From: Candidatus Sphingobacterium stercoripullorum
GTDB lineage: Bacteria > Bacteroidota > Bacteroidia > Sphingobacteriales > Sphingobacteriaceae
DNA length: 5,524 nucleotides
Direction: 5' to 3'
NCBI GenBank assembly: GCA_019114715.1
Contig: DXEZ01000011.1
Coordinates: 1 to 5,524, forward strand
Position 1 is the stretch's first letter. Each line of letters opens with the position of its first letter. A program made the position numbers and the translations under genes. This document shows positions 1 to 5,524 of the stretch, piece after piece. Under the pieces are notes generated by a model, which saw only the letters and a list, made by a program, of their open reading frames with translations, made no database searches and was not told where the DNA came from.

Positions 1-729
1 AGCGATCAAGCTTCCCTAGCCTTAGATTTACTCCAACAGGAAGGCTTCTCAAACATCAGTTGCGACTTAATATATGGGTATCCACTTTTAAGTGATAAAA
101 AATGGGATGCAAACATTCAAAAGCTCATTGACCTTGAAATACCACACATTTCGTCTTACAGCATGACGGTGGAGAGTAAAACTGCACTAGATCACTTTAT
201 TAAAGCAGGCAAAACGCCACCCATGAACGATGAGCAAAGCAATAAGCATTTTCTGCATCTCATAAGTAAGCTAGAACAATCCGATTACCAGCATTATGAA
301 ATCTCCAACTTTGCACAAAAGGGCCACACGGCGATACACAACTCTAATTATTGGAAAGGAACCCACTACTTAGGTATTGGGCCTTCTGCACACTCTTTTA
401 ACGGGGACTCTCGCAGCTGGAATATTGCGCAAAATGTCAAATACATCAAGCGCATAGAACAAGACGAGCCGACTTTTCAGCAAGAAAACTTAGAAAAAAT
501 CGATCGCTACAATGAATACATAATGACCGCCTTAAGGACCATATGGGGTGTTTCCGAGGAGTACATCAACAAAGAGTTCGGCACGGATATGCTCAAGGAT
601 TTTCAAAAGAATATCAAGCAGCACGAAATCAATGAGCGCGTGGTATATTTGAATGGGACTTACACGCTCACCTCAAAAGGAAAGCTCTTTGCAGACTTAA
701 TTGCCTCTGATTTATTTATGATAGATTGA
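1..729 (+). CDS. hemW: Radical SAM heme chaperone HemW, 5'-truncated by window edge
   Basis: The frame is open from base 1 to the TGA at 727-729, giving 242 residues. HemW is normally about 375-380 residues, so roughly 130 N-terminal residues, including the radical-SAM CxxxCxxC cluster, lie outside the window. Visible family blocks are DLIYGYP (about residues 22-28, late radical-SAM barrel), HISSYS near 50, YEISNFA at 99-105, HNSNYW at 113-118, GIGPSAHSF at 125-133 and the C-terminal HemN_C-type segment RYNEYIMTALRTIWG at 169-183. The end, GKLFADLIASDLF, is the usual HemW ending, so the 3' end is intact. Members bind heme and are thought to deliver it to membrane respiratory enzymes; many are misnamed oxygen-independent coproporphyrinogen III oxidase. 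The YEISNFA and HNSNYW blocks favour HemW over true HemN. The first in-frame ATG here (163) is internal, not the start. It converges with waaA across a disrupted spacer. Confidence 0.93.
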   Translation, partial: SDQASLALDLLQQEGFSNISCDLIYGYPLLSDKKWDANIQKLIDLEIPHISSYSMTVESKTALDHFIKAGKTPPMNDEQSNKHFLHLISKLEQSDYQHYEISNFAQKGHTAIHNSNYWKGTHYLGIGPSAHSFNGDSRSWNIAQNVKYIKRIEQDEPTFQQENLEKIDRYNEYIMTALRTIWGVSEEYINKEFGTDMLKDFQKNIKQHEINERVVYLNGTYTLTSKGKLFADLIASDLFMID

Positions 730-738
730 ATTCATAGG

Positions 739-759
739 ATGAGCGTAAGCTGCGCTCAT
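739..759 (+). terminator. Small hairpin just after hemW, possible terminator
   Basis: Arms ATGAGCGTA (739-747) and TGCGCTCAT (751-759) pair over nine positions with one G-U, leaving a 3-nt loop. The hairpin starts 9 nt after the hemW stop codon, where a terminator would sit. It is not followed by a T-run (the next bases are AGAGTAACTT), so intrinsic termination is uncertain. It could instead only protect the 3' end of the mRNA or be incidental. Confidence 0.3.
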
Positions 760-780
760 AGAGTAACTTGGATTTCCCCA

Positions 781-842
781 GCCGCCAGCACTCATAGGAG
801 CTGGTTCATCTCCAAATACTTCAGGATCACTGTAGTTGCACC
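781..842 (-). repeat. Displaced near-copy of the 3' end of waaA (repeat copy A)
   Basis: This 62-bp stretch matches 1376-1437 at 58 of 62 positions, in the same orientation and offset by exactly 595 bp. Read on the - strand it encodes the last residues of WaaA (GATTVILKYLEMNQLL) and the same TGA stop at 792-794. The four differences are all transitions: one lies beyond the stop, two are synonymous (Asn AAC/AAT, Lys AAG/AAA) and one changes Ile to Thr. Weak similarity may continue to about 853 if a 2-nt indel is allowed. It has no upstream gene body, so it is a detached tail rather than a gene. It abuts the RecG-like remnant at 841. Confidence 0.85.
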
Positions 843-1110
843 AACTTTTTATTACCAGACTTCAGGCATTTGGGCTGTCTTTCAAAAAGATATTCTCAAT
901 GAGGAATACTTGCAAACACTTGGATTTAACCACAGGCAGGTGAAAGCTGTACTGTACGCCAAGGAAAAAGGAAAGTTAACGAACAAGGAGCATCAAAAAT
1001 TAAATAATACCCCCTGTATAACAGCAACTTGCGAGTTAATAGAATTAGTTAATGGATTCGCTGTATTAAAAGTATCAGAAGCGGCCGCAGGAACTTTGTA
1101 TCACCTATGA
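841..1110 (+). pseudogene. C-terminal remnant of a RecG-like / AlbA-type ATP-binding regulator
   Basis: The 89 residues from about 841 to the TGA at 1108-1110 resemble the extreme C terminus of the COG2865-type proteins often named 'ATP-dependent DNA helicase RecG-related' or 'AlbA/HATPase_c_4 domain regulator'. Recognisable are the FQKDILNEEYLQTLGF strand-helix, then the winged helix-turn-helix RQVKAVLYAKEKGKLTNKEHQKLNN, ITATCELIEL and a GTLYHL ending. Full-length members run to several hundred residues with an N-terminal AlbA_2 domain and an ATP-binding domain; none of that is present. The usual TATRDL recognition-helix motif has decayed to TATCEL. No start codon or promoter fits: the frame opens at an ATG at 739, but 739-840 lies in a hairpin and in the antisense of the waaA-tail copy. 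I read it as a non-functional stump left by an insertion or deletion. The frame is still open, so loss may be recent or the open frame may be luck. Confidence 0.72.
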
Positions 1111-1140
1111 ATCACGCAAATCACGCAAAACAGGACGCAA
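1111..1140 (+). repeat. Short ACGCAA direct repeats after the remnant
   Basis: ATCACGCAA occurs twice head to tail (1111-1119, 1120-1128), and its core ACGCAA recurs at 1135-1140. The array starts directly after the TGA of the RecG-like stump. Three short units are too few to call iterons of an origin. They may be slippage products or debris of the inserted segment. Confidence 0.5.
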
Positions 1141-1386
1141 CAGATTTTATTCCACAACCAAATAGACAAAGGGCGCAGTAACATTTCACATATTGAAATG
1201 AATTGCACAACGGGTTAGTATTAGTCCCAAAACGTTGGGTGATTTCTTCTTAAGTTGTTTGAATTAAAAGTTTCAAAACATAACGCTGTTACAGCATAAA
1301 AAAACAAAGGAATAATTAATTGCATAATGCGCTTTTACAAAATCTACTGTTATAGACTCTGCTTTTGTTTTCAAAGCCACCAGCAC
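1141..1386. other. Non-coding spacer between the gene remnant and waaA
   Basis: I see no credible coding frame, RNA gene or promoter here. It holds a run of small inverted repeats: CATTTCA/TGAAATG with a 5-nt loop (1182-1200), CCCAA/TTGGG with a 4-nt loop (1226-1239), TTTGAA/TTCAAA with an 8-nt loop (1258-1277) and GCTG/CAGC with a 3-nt loop (1285-1295). None is followed on either strand by a convincing T-run, so no terminator for waaA can be assigned. The right end, from 1376, belongs to repeat copy B. The stretch is probably part of the same inserted or decayed segment as the RecG-like stump. Confidence 0.5.
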
Positions 1387-1437
1387 TCATAGGAGCTGAT
1401 TCATCTCCAAATATTTCAGGATCACTATAGTTGCACC
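1376..1437 (-). repeat. Repeat copy B: 3' end of the intact waaA
   Basis: This is the partner of the 781-842 copy. Positions 1387-1437 are the functional 3' end of waaA and 1376-1386 lie just past its stop. Upstream of the repeat (position 1375 and lower) the two copies share nothing obvious, so the left boundary is sharp. On the waaA side the match fades at 1438, where copy A meets the RecG-like stump. A gene 3' end duplicated on both sides of foreign-looking DNA is the geometry left by elements that integrate at a gene end and restore it. Confidence 0.85.
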
Positions 1438-2619
1438 GGCTTTATTATCCACATATTCTTTAGCCGATGAGGCCGCCCTTTCATACTTAGGTCTATTCTT
1501 CAGTTCTTTCAAGACTTCCTGCAGCTCACCCGCAGTTTCTATAGAAAATGCGGCTCCTTTCTCTATTAAATCTTTTGCTTCTTGAAACTTATAATAATTA
1601 GGCCCAAAAACGACGGGCTTACCATAGGTGGCCGCTTCCAAAGTATTATGAATACCTACTCCAAAACCTCCTCCCACGTAAGAGACATCGGAGAGTTTAT
1701 ATAAAGAAGATAATATCCCAATTGAATCTATTATAAGCACCCTTGAGTGAGTCTCCTTAGTGTCTTTAAGTTCGGAATACAACACCGCATCATTAAAGTA
1801 GCTCTTTACCTGGCTTATTCTTTGGGCATCAACCTCATGAGGGGCGATCACCAACTTCCATGCAGCATCATCCGTGATCACTTCCCTGAGGACCTTCTCA
1901 TCTGGAGCCCAACTACTACCCGCAACGAGCACTAGTGCATCATTTACAAAAGACTCGATTAACGGAATAGGCGTGATTTGCTCTCTAAGCCTTTTAACCC
2001 GGTCGAATCGCGTGTCCCCAGAAAGGCCAACTTGTTTAATACCTATTTGACGGAGCAAACTTTCACTGTCTTTATTTTGCACAAAGAAGTAATCTACATG
2101 AAATAAGATTCGCCTAAAGAATCCGCCCCATGGTTTAAAGAAAATTTGATCTCCTCGAAATATAGCAGAAATTAAAAACAAAGGTATATCTCGCCGGTTT
2201 AGCTCGTTGAAATAGTGATACCAAAATTCATACTTGGTAAAGATGGCAAACTTTGGATTTACCTGCTTTAAAAACTTCTCCGCATTTTTCTGGGAATCCA
2301 AAGGCAAATAAAATACCGCATCGGCAAGCACGGTGTCTTTACGCACTTGATAGCCCGAAGGGGAAAAAAAGGTGATAACAATTTGTTCCTCAGGGTATCT
2401 CTCCTTAATTGCTTCCAAAACAGACCTCCCTTGTTCAAACTCCCCTAAAGAGGCAAAGTGAAACCAAATGGGGTTTTCTATGCCTGTAAGCTTTTCAGAC
2501 AGCTCCTGCCAGACCGTTCTTTGTCCCTGGGAAAAAAGCCTGGCTTTATTATTAAATAAAGCGGCAACTTTAATAAGAACAGCGTAAAGCCTTATGGAAA
2601 TAGAATATAAAAAACGCAT
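1387..2619 (-). CDS. waaA: 3-deoxy-D-manno-octulosonic acid (Kdo) transferase WaaA (KdtA), GT30 family
   Basis: The 410-residue protein transfers Kdo from CMP-Kdo to the lipid A precursor at the cytoplasmic face of the inner membrane, the first inner-core step of lipopolysaccharide synthesis. A hydrophobic segment at about 4-22 fits the family's membrane anchor. The N-terminal GT-B half carries FASLGEFEQG (55-64), with Glu60 at the position of the proposed catalytic base, and KYEFW (129-133), the counterpart of the ETELW block of proteobacterial enzymes. The C-terminal half carries GDTRFDRV (201-208), VAGSSW (232-237), APHE (259-262) and YVGGGFG..HNTLEAA (314-330), which builds the CMP-Kdo site. 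Length and all blocks are complete. The ATG at 2617-2619 directly precedes the anchor; no Shine-Dalgarno is seen, as is usual in Bacteroidota. Whether it adds one or two Kdo residues cannot be read from sequence. The last 51 bp are duplicated at 792-842. Confidence 0.96.
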   Translation of the reverse strand: MRFLYSISIRLYAVLIKVAALFNNKARLFSQGQRTVWQELSEKLTGIENPIWFHFASLGEFEQGRSVLEAIKERYPEEQIVITFFSPSGYQVRKDTVLADAVFYLPLDSQKNAEKFLKQVNPKFAIFTKYEFWYHYFNELNRRDIPLFLISAIFRGDQIFFKPWGGFFRRILFHVDYFFVQNKDSESLLRQIGIKQVGLSGDTRFDRVKRLREQITPIPLIESFVNDALVLVAGSSWAPDEKVLREVITDDAAWKLVIAPHEVDAQRISQVKSYFNDAVLYSELKDTKETHSRVLIIDSIGILSSLYKLSDVSYVGGGFGVGIHNTLEAATYGKPVVFGPNYYKFQEAKDLIEKGAAFSIETAGELQEVLKELKNRPKYERAASSAKEYVDNKAGATIVILKYLEMNQLL

Positions 2620-2651
2620 CTTTTAAAAGAGTTCTTATGACTAGCATACCT

Positions 2652-2682
2652 ATCACTAGGATCACCACACAAAGGTAGTGAT
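2652..2682. promoter_or_regulatory. Inverted repeat spanning the waaA start-site region
   Basis: ATCACTA (2652-2658) and TAGTGAT (2676-2682) are perfect 7-bp inverted arms separated by 17 nt. The right arm overlaps the waaA -7 element by two bases, and the predicted transcription start falls between the arms. It could be an operator for a dimeric repressor. Seven-base arms this far apart also arise by chance, and no regulator gene is nearby. Confidence 0.25.
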
Positions 2683-2698
2683 TTATATTGGCCTCAAA
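2670..2698 (-). promoter_or_regulatory. Bacteroidota-type primary sigma promoter for waaA
   Basis: On the - strand, TTTG (2698-2695), a 17-nt spacer and TACCTTTG (2677-2670) match the Bacteroidota vegetative consensus of a -33 TTTG and a -7 TAnnTTTG at every fixed base. Transcription would start a few bases past 2670, giving a leader of roughly 40-45 nt to the waaA ATG at 2619. The match, the spacing and the distance to the gene all fit. It is also the main regulatory evidence for the phylum assignment. Confidence 0.75.
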
Positions 2699-2828
2699 TA
2701 TCCTCACATAGGAATTGTTTTCTATAGCACCCCACGAACTATTGCGGAATGTGTTCCTTAAAAATATCTAAGCATTTAACGACTAAGCCCATTCCTTTTT
2801 AGCGCGCAGCAAGCCCGCCCCCAGCAGC

Positions 2829-2863
2829 TGGCTATTAGCGCCTAGAAGCGGCTTTAAGAGCCA
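2829..2863. other. GC-rich imperfect hairpin between waaA and galE
   Basis: TGGCTATTA (2829-2837) pairs with TAAGAGCCA (2855-2863) over nine positions with one mismatch. An inner GCC/GGC stem (2840-2842 with 2850-2852) sits inside, capped by a 7-nt loop. It lies at the end of a block much richer in G+C than its surroundings. No T-run follows on either strand, so it is not an obvious terminator. It may be part of a structured leader or a relic of a lost element; the pairing was found by eye only. Confidence 0.3.
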
Positions 2864-2955
2864 ACAAACTGTATTTAATCCATACCACCATACTTAGTCT
2901 AAGAATCAATTTATTATTAAAAATTCACTCTTTTTGGTACATTGCACCTCGGAAT

Positions 2956-2971
2956 GGTTCTTCTAAGAACC
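2956..2971. promoter_or_regulatory. 16-bp palindrome upstream of galE, possible operator
   Basis: GGTTCTT and AAGAACC are perfect 7-bp inverted arms with a 2-nt centre, ending 82 bp before the galE ATG. The tight spacing suits a dimeric DNA-binding protein better than an RNA hairpin, although a 6-bp stem with a 4-nt loop could form in the transcript. No regulator is encoded nearby and I cannot name a matching factor. Confidence 0.35.
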
Positions 2972-3053
2972 CGCAAACAAAAAGCATGTTTAAAAACAAT
3001 TGCTTATTATCGTAAAAAACAAAAACGACATACAAATAAAAAACTCAAAGACT

Positions 3054-4082
3054 ATGAAGGAAATCTTAGTAACAGGCGGAACAGGTTATATTGGTTCCCA
3101 TACTGTTGTTGAACTCCATAACGCTGGATACAAACCTATAATAATAGACAATCTATCGAACTCGAACATTCGAATTTTAGATCAAATTGAAAAAATTATA
3201 GGATACAAACCTGAATTCTATGAATTTGACCTTTGTGAGGAACAAAAAGTTATAGAATTTGTGAATAGCCACCCAAATATCCAAGGGATTATTCACTTTG
3301 CAGCATCCAAGGCGGTGGGAGAATCCGTTCAAGAGCCGCTAAAATACTACAGAAACAATTTCTTCTCACTCATAAATTTATTACAGGCATACCAGCAAAA
3401 GCCTATACACTTTGTGTTTTCATCCAGCTGCACCGTATATGGCGAGCCAGATATTCTACCGGTTACGGAAGAAGCTCCCGTGAAAAAGGCTACTTCTCCG
3501 TACGGAAACACTAAACAAATTGCCGAAGAAATTCTCGAAGAAATAGCTACCGCAAAGGATAACTATCAAATAATAGCATTGCGCTATTTCAATCCAGTAG
3601 GTGCGCACGACAGTGGCTTAATTGGAGAGCTTCCCATAGGCGTCCCGCAAAACCTCTTGCCCTTTATTACACAAACAGCAATTGGTAAAAGAGAAGAACT
3701 AACGGTGTTTGGAGGAGACTACGATACGCCAGATGGAACCTGTATTAGAGATTATATCCATGTGGTAGACCTTGCAAAAGCACACGTTGCCGCTATTCAG
3801 AGAATGGAGGAAGGGAAATCCGCTGCCAAATATGAAGTATACAATGTGGGAACCGGAAACGGCTACTCTGTCTTAGAGGCTATTAAAGCCTTTGAAAAAT
3901 ATGCCGGTCAAAGTCTCAATTACAAAATTGGCCCCCGTAGGGAAGGTGATATAGAAAAAGTATGGGGCGATGTAAACAAGTCACAAAAAGAATTAAATTG
4001 GAAAGCCAAGCTGGGTATCGATGAAATGATGTCTAGCGCTTGGAAATGGGAAAACTACTTAAAGGAAAACCCCATTCAGTAA
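3054..4082 (+). CDS. galE: UDP-glucose 4-epimerase GalE
   Basis: The 342-residue extended-SDR enzyme interconverts UDP-glucose and UDP-galactose with bound NAD in the cytoplasm, feeding galactose use and surface polysaccharide synthesis. The Rossmann signature GGTGYIGSH is at 8-16, HFAASKAVGES at 81-91, the catalytic serine S125 in SSSCTVYG, and the YxxxK pair Y150/K154 in SPYGNTK. Substrate-side blocks are RYFNPVGAH (177-185), IRDYIHVVDLAKAH (231-244), YNVGTGNGYSVLE (263-275) and RREGDIEKVWGD (295-306). Length matches the usual 338-345 residues. I start it at the ATG at 3054 because MKEILVTGG puts the first beta strand at the N terminus, as in other GalE proteins; an in-frame ATG at 3000 would only add 18 Lys/Asn-rich residues. 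Val303 aligns with E. coli Tyr299, the residue that limits pocket size, so N-acetylated UDP-sugars may also be accepted (inference). It is transcribed away from waaA and towards rmuC. Confidence 0.96.
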   Translation: MKEILVTGGTGYIGSHTVVELHNAGYKPIIIDNLSNSNIRILDQIEKIIGYKPEFYEFDLCEEQKVIEFVNSHPNIQGIIHFAASKAVGESVQEPLKYYRNNFFSLINLLQAYQQKPIHFVFSSSCTVYGEPDILPVTEEAPVKKATSPYGNTKQIAEEILEEIATAKDNYQIIALRYFNPVGAHDSGLIGELPIGVPQNLLPFITQTAIGKREELTVFGGDYDTPDGTCIRDYIHVVDLAKAHVAAIQRMEEGKSAAKYEVYNVGTGNGYSVLEAIKAFEKYAGQSLNYKIGPRREGDIEKVWGDVNKSQKELNWKAKLGIDEMMSSAWKWENYLKENPIQ

Positions 4083-4088
4083 ACCAGA

Positions 4089-4124
4089 AAATGGGTCCAT
4101 TGGCTCTTAACAGTGGACCCATTT
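4089..4124. terminator. Probable bidirectional terminator between galE and rmuC
   Basis: AAATGGGTCCA (4089-4099) and TGGACCCATTT (4114-4124) are perfect 11-bp inverted arms. One G-U and two further pairs extend the stem inward to 14 bp around an 8-nt loop. The hairpin starts 6 nt after the galE stop and lies 33 nt past the rmuC stop on the other strand. The A-rich and T-rich outer arms give a short U-run on leaving the stem in either direction (ATTTAT on +, CATTTTC on -). The U-tracts are short, so efficiency is uncertain, but convergent position and stem strength make it the best terminator in the window. Confidence 0.8.
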
Positions 4125-4157
4125 ATCCACTAAAACTCTGCTGTAGGCACCCTTAAT

Positions 4158-5483
4158 TTAAGGTTCTAAAAACTTATCGTCAATTTGTTTGCCTGTACGC
4201 GCGCCGAGGGATTTAAGATTTTCAATCCTCCTAACTATATTACCGTTACCGGTATGGAGTTTTTTCATGGCCTGTTGATTTTTATCCGCAGCTCTTTGTA
4301 TAAGCTGATCTACTTGCTCCATATCACTGATAAACCCCACAAACTTATCGTATAACTTACCAGCTTCTTGCGCAATCTCAAGCACATTTCTATTTTGATT
4401 TTCTTGTTTCCAGATACTAGCGATAGTCCGTAAAGTAGCGAGCAAGGTCGAAGGGCTGACTATTACTACTCCTAAATTCCAGGCATCACTAAATAACTGC
4501 GGGCTTTCCTTCACTGCCAGCGATAAGGCTGACTCTATAGGCATAAACATCAAAACAAAATCGGGCGATGAGATGCCGTAAAGAGATTGGTAGTCTTTTG
4601 ACGCCAGTTGCTTCGCATGACTTCTGATCGACAGAACATGTTGTTTAGCGAAGTCTTGACTTTGGCTCTTGTCTTCTGCCTCCACCCAATTGGTATAAGC
4701 AGTAAGTGAAACTTTCGCATCCACAACTAGGTGCTTCGAGTCGGGAAGATCAATGATAACATCTGGCTGCAAGCGCCTCCCACCTTCTTGAGTGAAATTC
4801 ACTTGCGTCCGGTATTCCCGGCCATTAACTAAGCCCGACTGCTCAAGCACCCGCTCTAATACCACCTCACCCCAGTCGCCCTGCTTTTTGGTGTCACCGA
4901 TTAAAGCCTTGCTAAGGTTACTTGCCTCTTGACCCAATTCATGCGTTTGCTTCATCATGCGTTCCAGCGCACCTTTTAAAATATTTCTCTCGGCAGCTTC
5001 CTGATTGTAGGCTTTCTCAACCTTCTCCTCAAAGCCTTTAATTCTTTCCCCTAAAGGCTCTAGTAATTGATTGAGGTTCTCTACATTCATTTTAGTTAAA
5101 CGTGCAGACTCTTCCTCTAAAAGTTTATTGGTAAGAATTTCAAGCTCATTCTTCCAATGTTCTTGTTGCACCCTCAGGAACTCCTCTTGCTTGTGCAGCT
5201 TTTCCCTTTCATTATCCAGTAAAACCGACAAGCGATTCAACTCTATCTCTGCAGTTTTGTTTTTACTGCGCTCCTCTTGCAGCAGCTCTTGCAATAGATT
5301 TACCTGTTCCAAAGCATTTTTATATGCGTGGTCGGATCTCGCAGTAGACTCCTCTTTCATTCTAAAATCGAGCTGCAGACGATTTAACTCTTCCCGCTCC
5401 TTACGCTTATTATTCCATACAGAAATTAAAATAAAGCCTAAGTCTACTACAGCAACTAAGAGTATTATTACAAGCGCATTCAT
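4158..5483 (-). CDS. rmuC: DNA recombination-limiting protein RmuC
   Basis: The 441-residue protein has the RmuC layout. A hydrophobic N-terminal anchor (about 2-22) is followed by a positive NNKRKER stretch and a long Glu/Lys/Leu/Gln-rich coiled coil (about 25-185), then the RmuC domain (about 190-400). In that domain I see GDWGEVVLERVLEQSGL (202-218) and QPDVIIDL (239-246) with VVDAK (253-257). P240-D241, D255 and K257 fit a PD-(D/E)xK nuclease-like core. FVLMFMPIESAL (309-320) and VVIVSPSTLLATLRTI (339-354) are further family blocks. E. coli RmuC (475 residues) limits inversions at short inverted repeats; the biochemical activity is poorly known. The ATG at 5481-5483 sits just before the anchor; only 41 bp upstream are in the window and no promoter is visible there. 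It converges with galE onto a shared hairpin. The C-terminal tail past about 400 is basic and less conserved. Confidence 0.95.
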   Translation of the reverse strand: MNALVIILLVAVVDLGFILISVWNNKRKEREELNRLQLDFRMKEESTARSDHAYKNALEQVNLLQELLQEERSKNKTAEIELNRLSVLLDNEREKLHKQEEFLRVQQEHWKNELEILTNKLLEEESARLTKMNVENLNQLLEPLGERIKGFEEKVEKAYNQEAAERNILKGALERMMKQTHELGQEASNLSKALIGDTKKQGDWGEVVLERVLEQSGLVNGREYRTQVNFTQEGGRRLQPDVIIDLPDSKHLVVDAKVSLTAYTNWVEAEDKSQSQDFAKQHVLSIRSHAKQLASKDYQSLYGISSPDFVLMFMPIESALSLAVKESPQLFSDAWNLGVVIVSPSTLLATLRTIASIWKQENQNRNVLEIAQEAGKLYDKFVGFISDMEQVDQLIQRAADKNQQAMKKLHTGNGNIVRRIENLKSLGARTGKQIDDKFLEP

Positions 5484-5524
5484 AGGAATCTATTATACTA
5501 ATTTTTGATGTGTCTTCCACCATA

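Larger units (their letters stand above)
2620..3053. other. Divergent waaA-galE intergenic region
   Basis: This 434-bp spacer has no convincing open frame. From the waaA side it contains the waaA promoter (2670-2698) within an inverted repeat, an AT-rich stretch, a GC-rich block (34 of 50 bases G or C at 2801-2850) that runs into an imperfect hairpin (2829-2863), an AT-rich stretch and a 16-bp palindrome (2956-2971). The galE promoter is not clear: TCTTTTTG at 2929-2936 is one mismatch from the Bacteroidota -7 element TAnnTTTG, but it has no TTTG/TTG at the right distance upstream. The spacer is long for two housekeeping genes, so a lost gene or a structured RNA is possible. Confidence 0.6.

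Noticed and set aside
739..840. N-terminal extension of the RecG-like stump starting at the ATG at 739
   Set aside because: These bases are a hairpin and then the antisense of the duplicated waaA tail; the peptide resembles no part of the RecG-like family, so the open frame there is incidental.
1081..1088. GCGGCCGC octamer in the RecG-like stump
   Set aside because: It is a NotI-type site produced by Ala-rich codons in the frame; a single natural occurrence is not evidence of engineering.
1204..1239. Possible integron attC-like site around GCACAAC and CCCAA/TTGGG
   Set aside because: The R'/R'' core sequences do not match the RYYYAAC/GTTRRRY pattern, the stem is only 5 bp, and no integron integrase is present.
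1747..1935. 62-codon open frame on the + strand
   Set aside because: It lies wholly antisense to waaA, whose conserved motifs fix the coding strand, and its peptide shows no recognisable family.
2854..2864. 11-bp inverted match between this site and the loop region of the galE-rmuC terminator (4100-4110)
   Set aside because: Several 11-base matches are expected by chance in a window this size, and the sites are more than 1.2 kb apart with no shared context.
3000..3053. Upstream ATG adding 18 residues to GalE
   Set aside because: The extension is Lys/Asn-rich and precedes the normal GalE N terminus; MKEILVTGG at 3054 matches the family start.
5490..5500. TATAAT-like box upstream of rmuC on the - strand
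   Set aside because: It lies only 8 nt before the ATG, which is too close for a promoter, and Bacteroidota use TAnnTTTG rather than TATAAT. It is a chance match in AT-rich sequence.
5071..5508. 145-codon open frame on the + strand
   Set aside because: It is the antisense of the rmuC coiled-coil region; its Ser/Cys/Leu-rich product is the usual shadow of Glu/Lys-rich coding sequence.

Overview
This window looks like part of a Bacteroidota chromosome. The case rests on the AT-leaning composition, protein sequences of the Bacteroidota type, the absence of Shine-Dalgarno sequences before the starts, and a promoter in the form typical of that phylum (TTTG, 17-nt spacer, TACCTTTG) ahead of waaA. 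I cannot resolve the order or genus. Three intact genes, and a fourth cut by the left edge, are housekeeping genes: hemW (heme chaperone, 5' end missing, + strand), waaA (Kdo transferase, - strand), galE (UDP-hexose 4-epimerase, + strand) and rmuC (recombination-limiting protein, - strand).

Layout: hemW ends at 729 and faces waaA, which ends at 1387. Between them lies the most eventful part of the window. A near-copy of the last ~50 bp of waaA plus adjacent downstream sequence sits at 781-842 and again at 1376-1437, in the same orientation and 595 bp apart. Between the copies lies the C-terminal stump of a RecG-like/AlbA-type ATP-binding regulator (841-1110), followed by about 276 bp of non-coding DNA with short repeats. 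This resembles the scar of an insertion at the 3' end of waaA. waaA and galE diverge from a 434-bp spacer (2620-3053) that holds the waaA promoter, a GC-rich imperfect hairpin and a 16-bp palindrome before galE. galE and rmuC converge on a strong hairpin (4089-4124) that probably ends both transcripts.

How the genes work together: waaA (addition of Kdo to lipid A) and galE (supply of UDP-galactose and possibly N-acetylated sugars) both serve envelope polysaccharide synthesis. They are divergently transcribed and need not be co-regulated. hemW and rmuC are functionally unrelated neighbours. I found no defence system, CRISPR array, RNA gene or intact mobile element, and nothing that looks like a new multi-gene system. 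The points worth a second look are the insertion scar and the intergenic structures.
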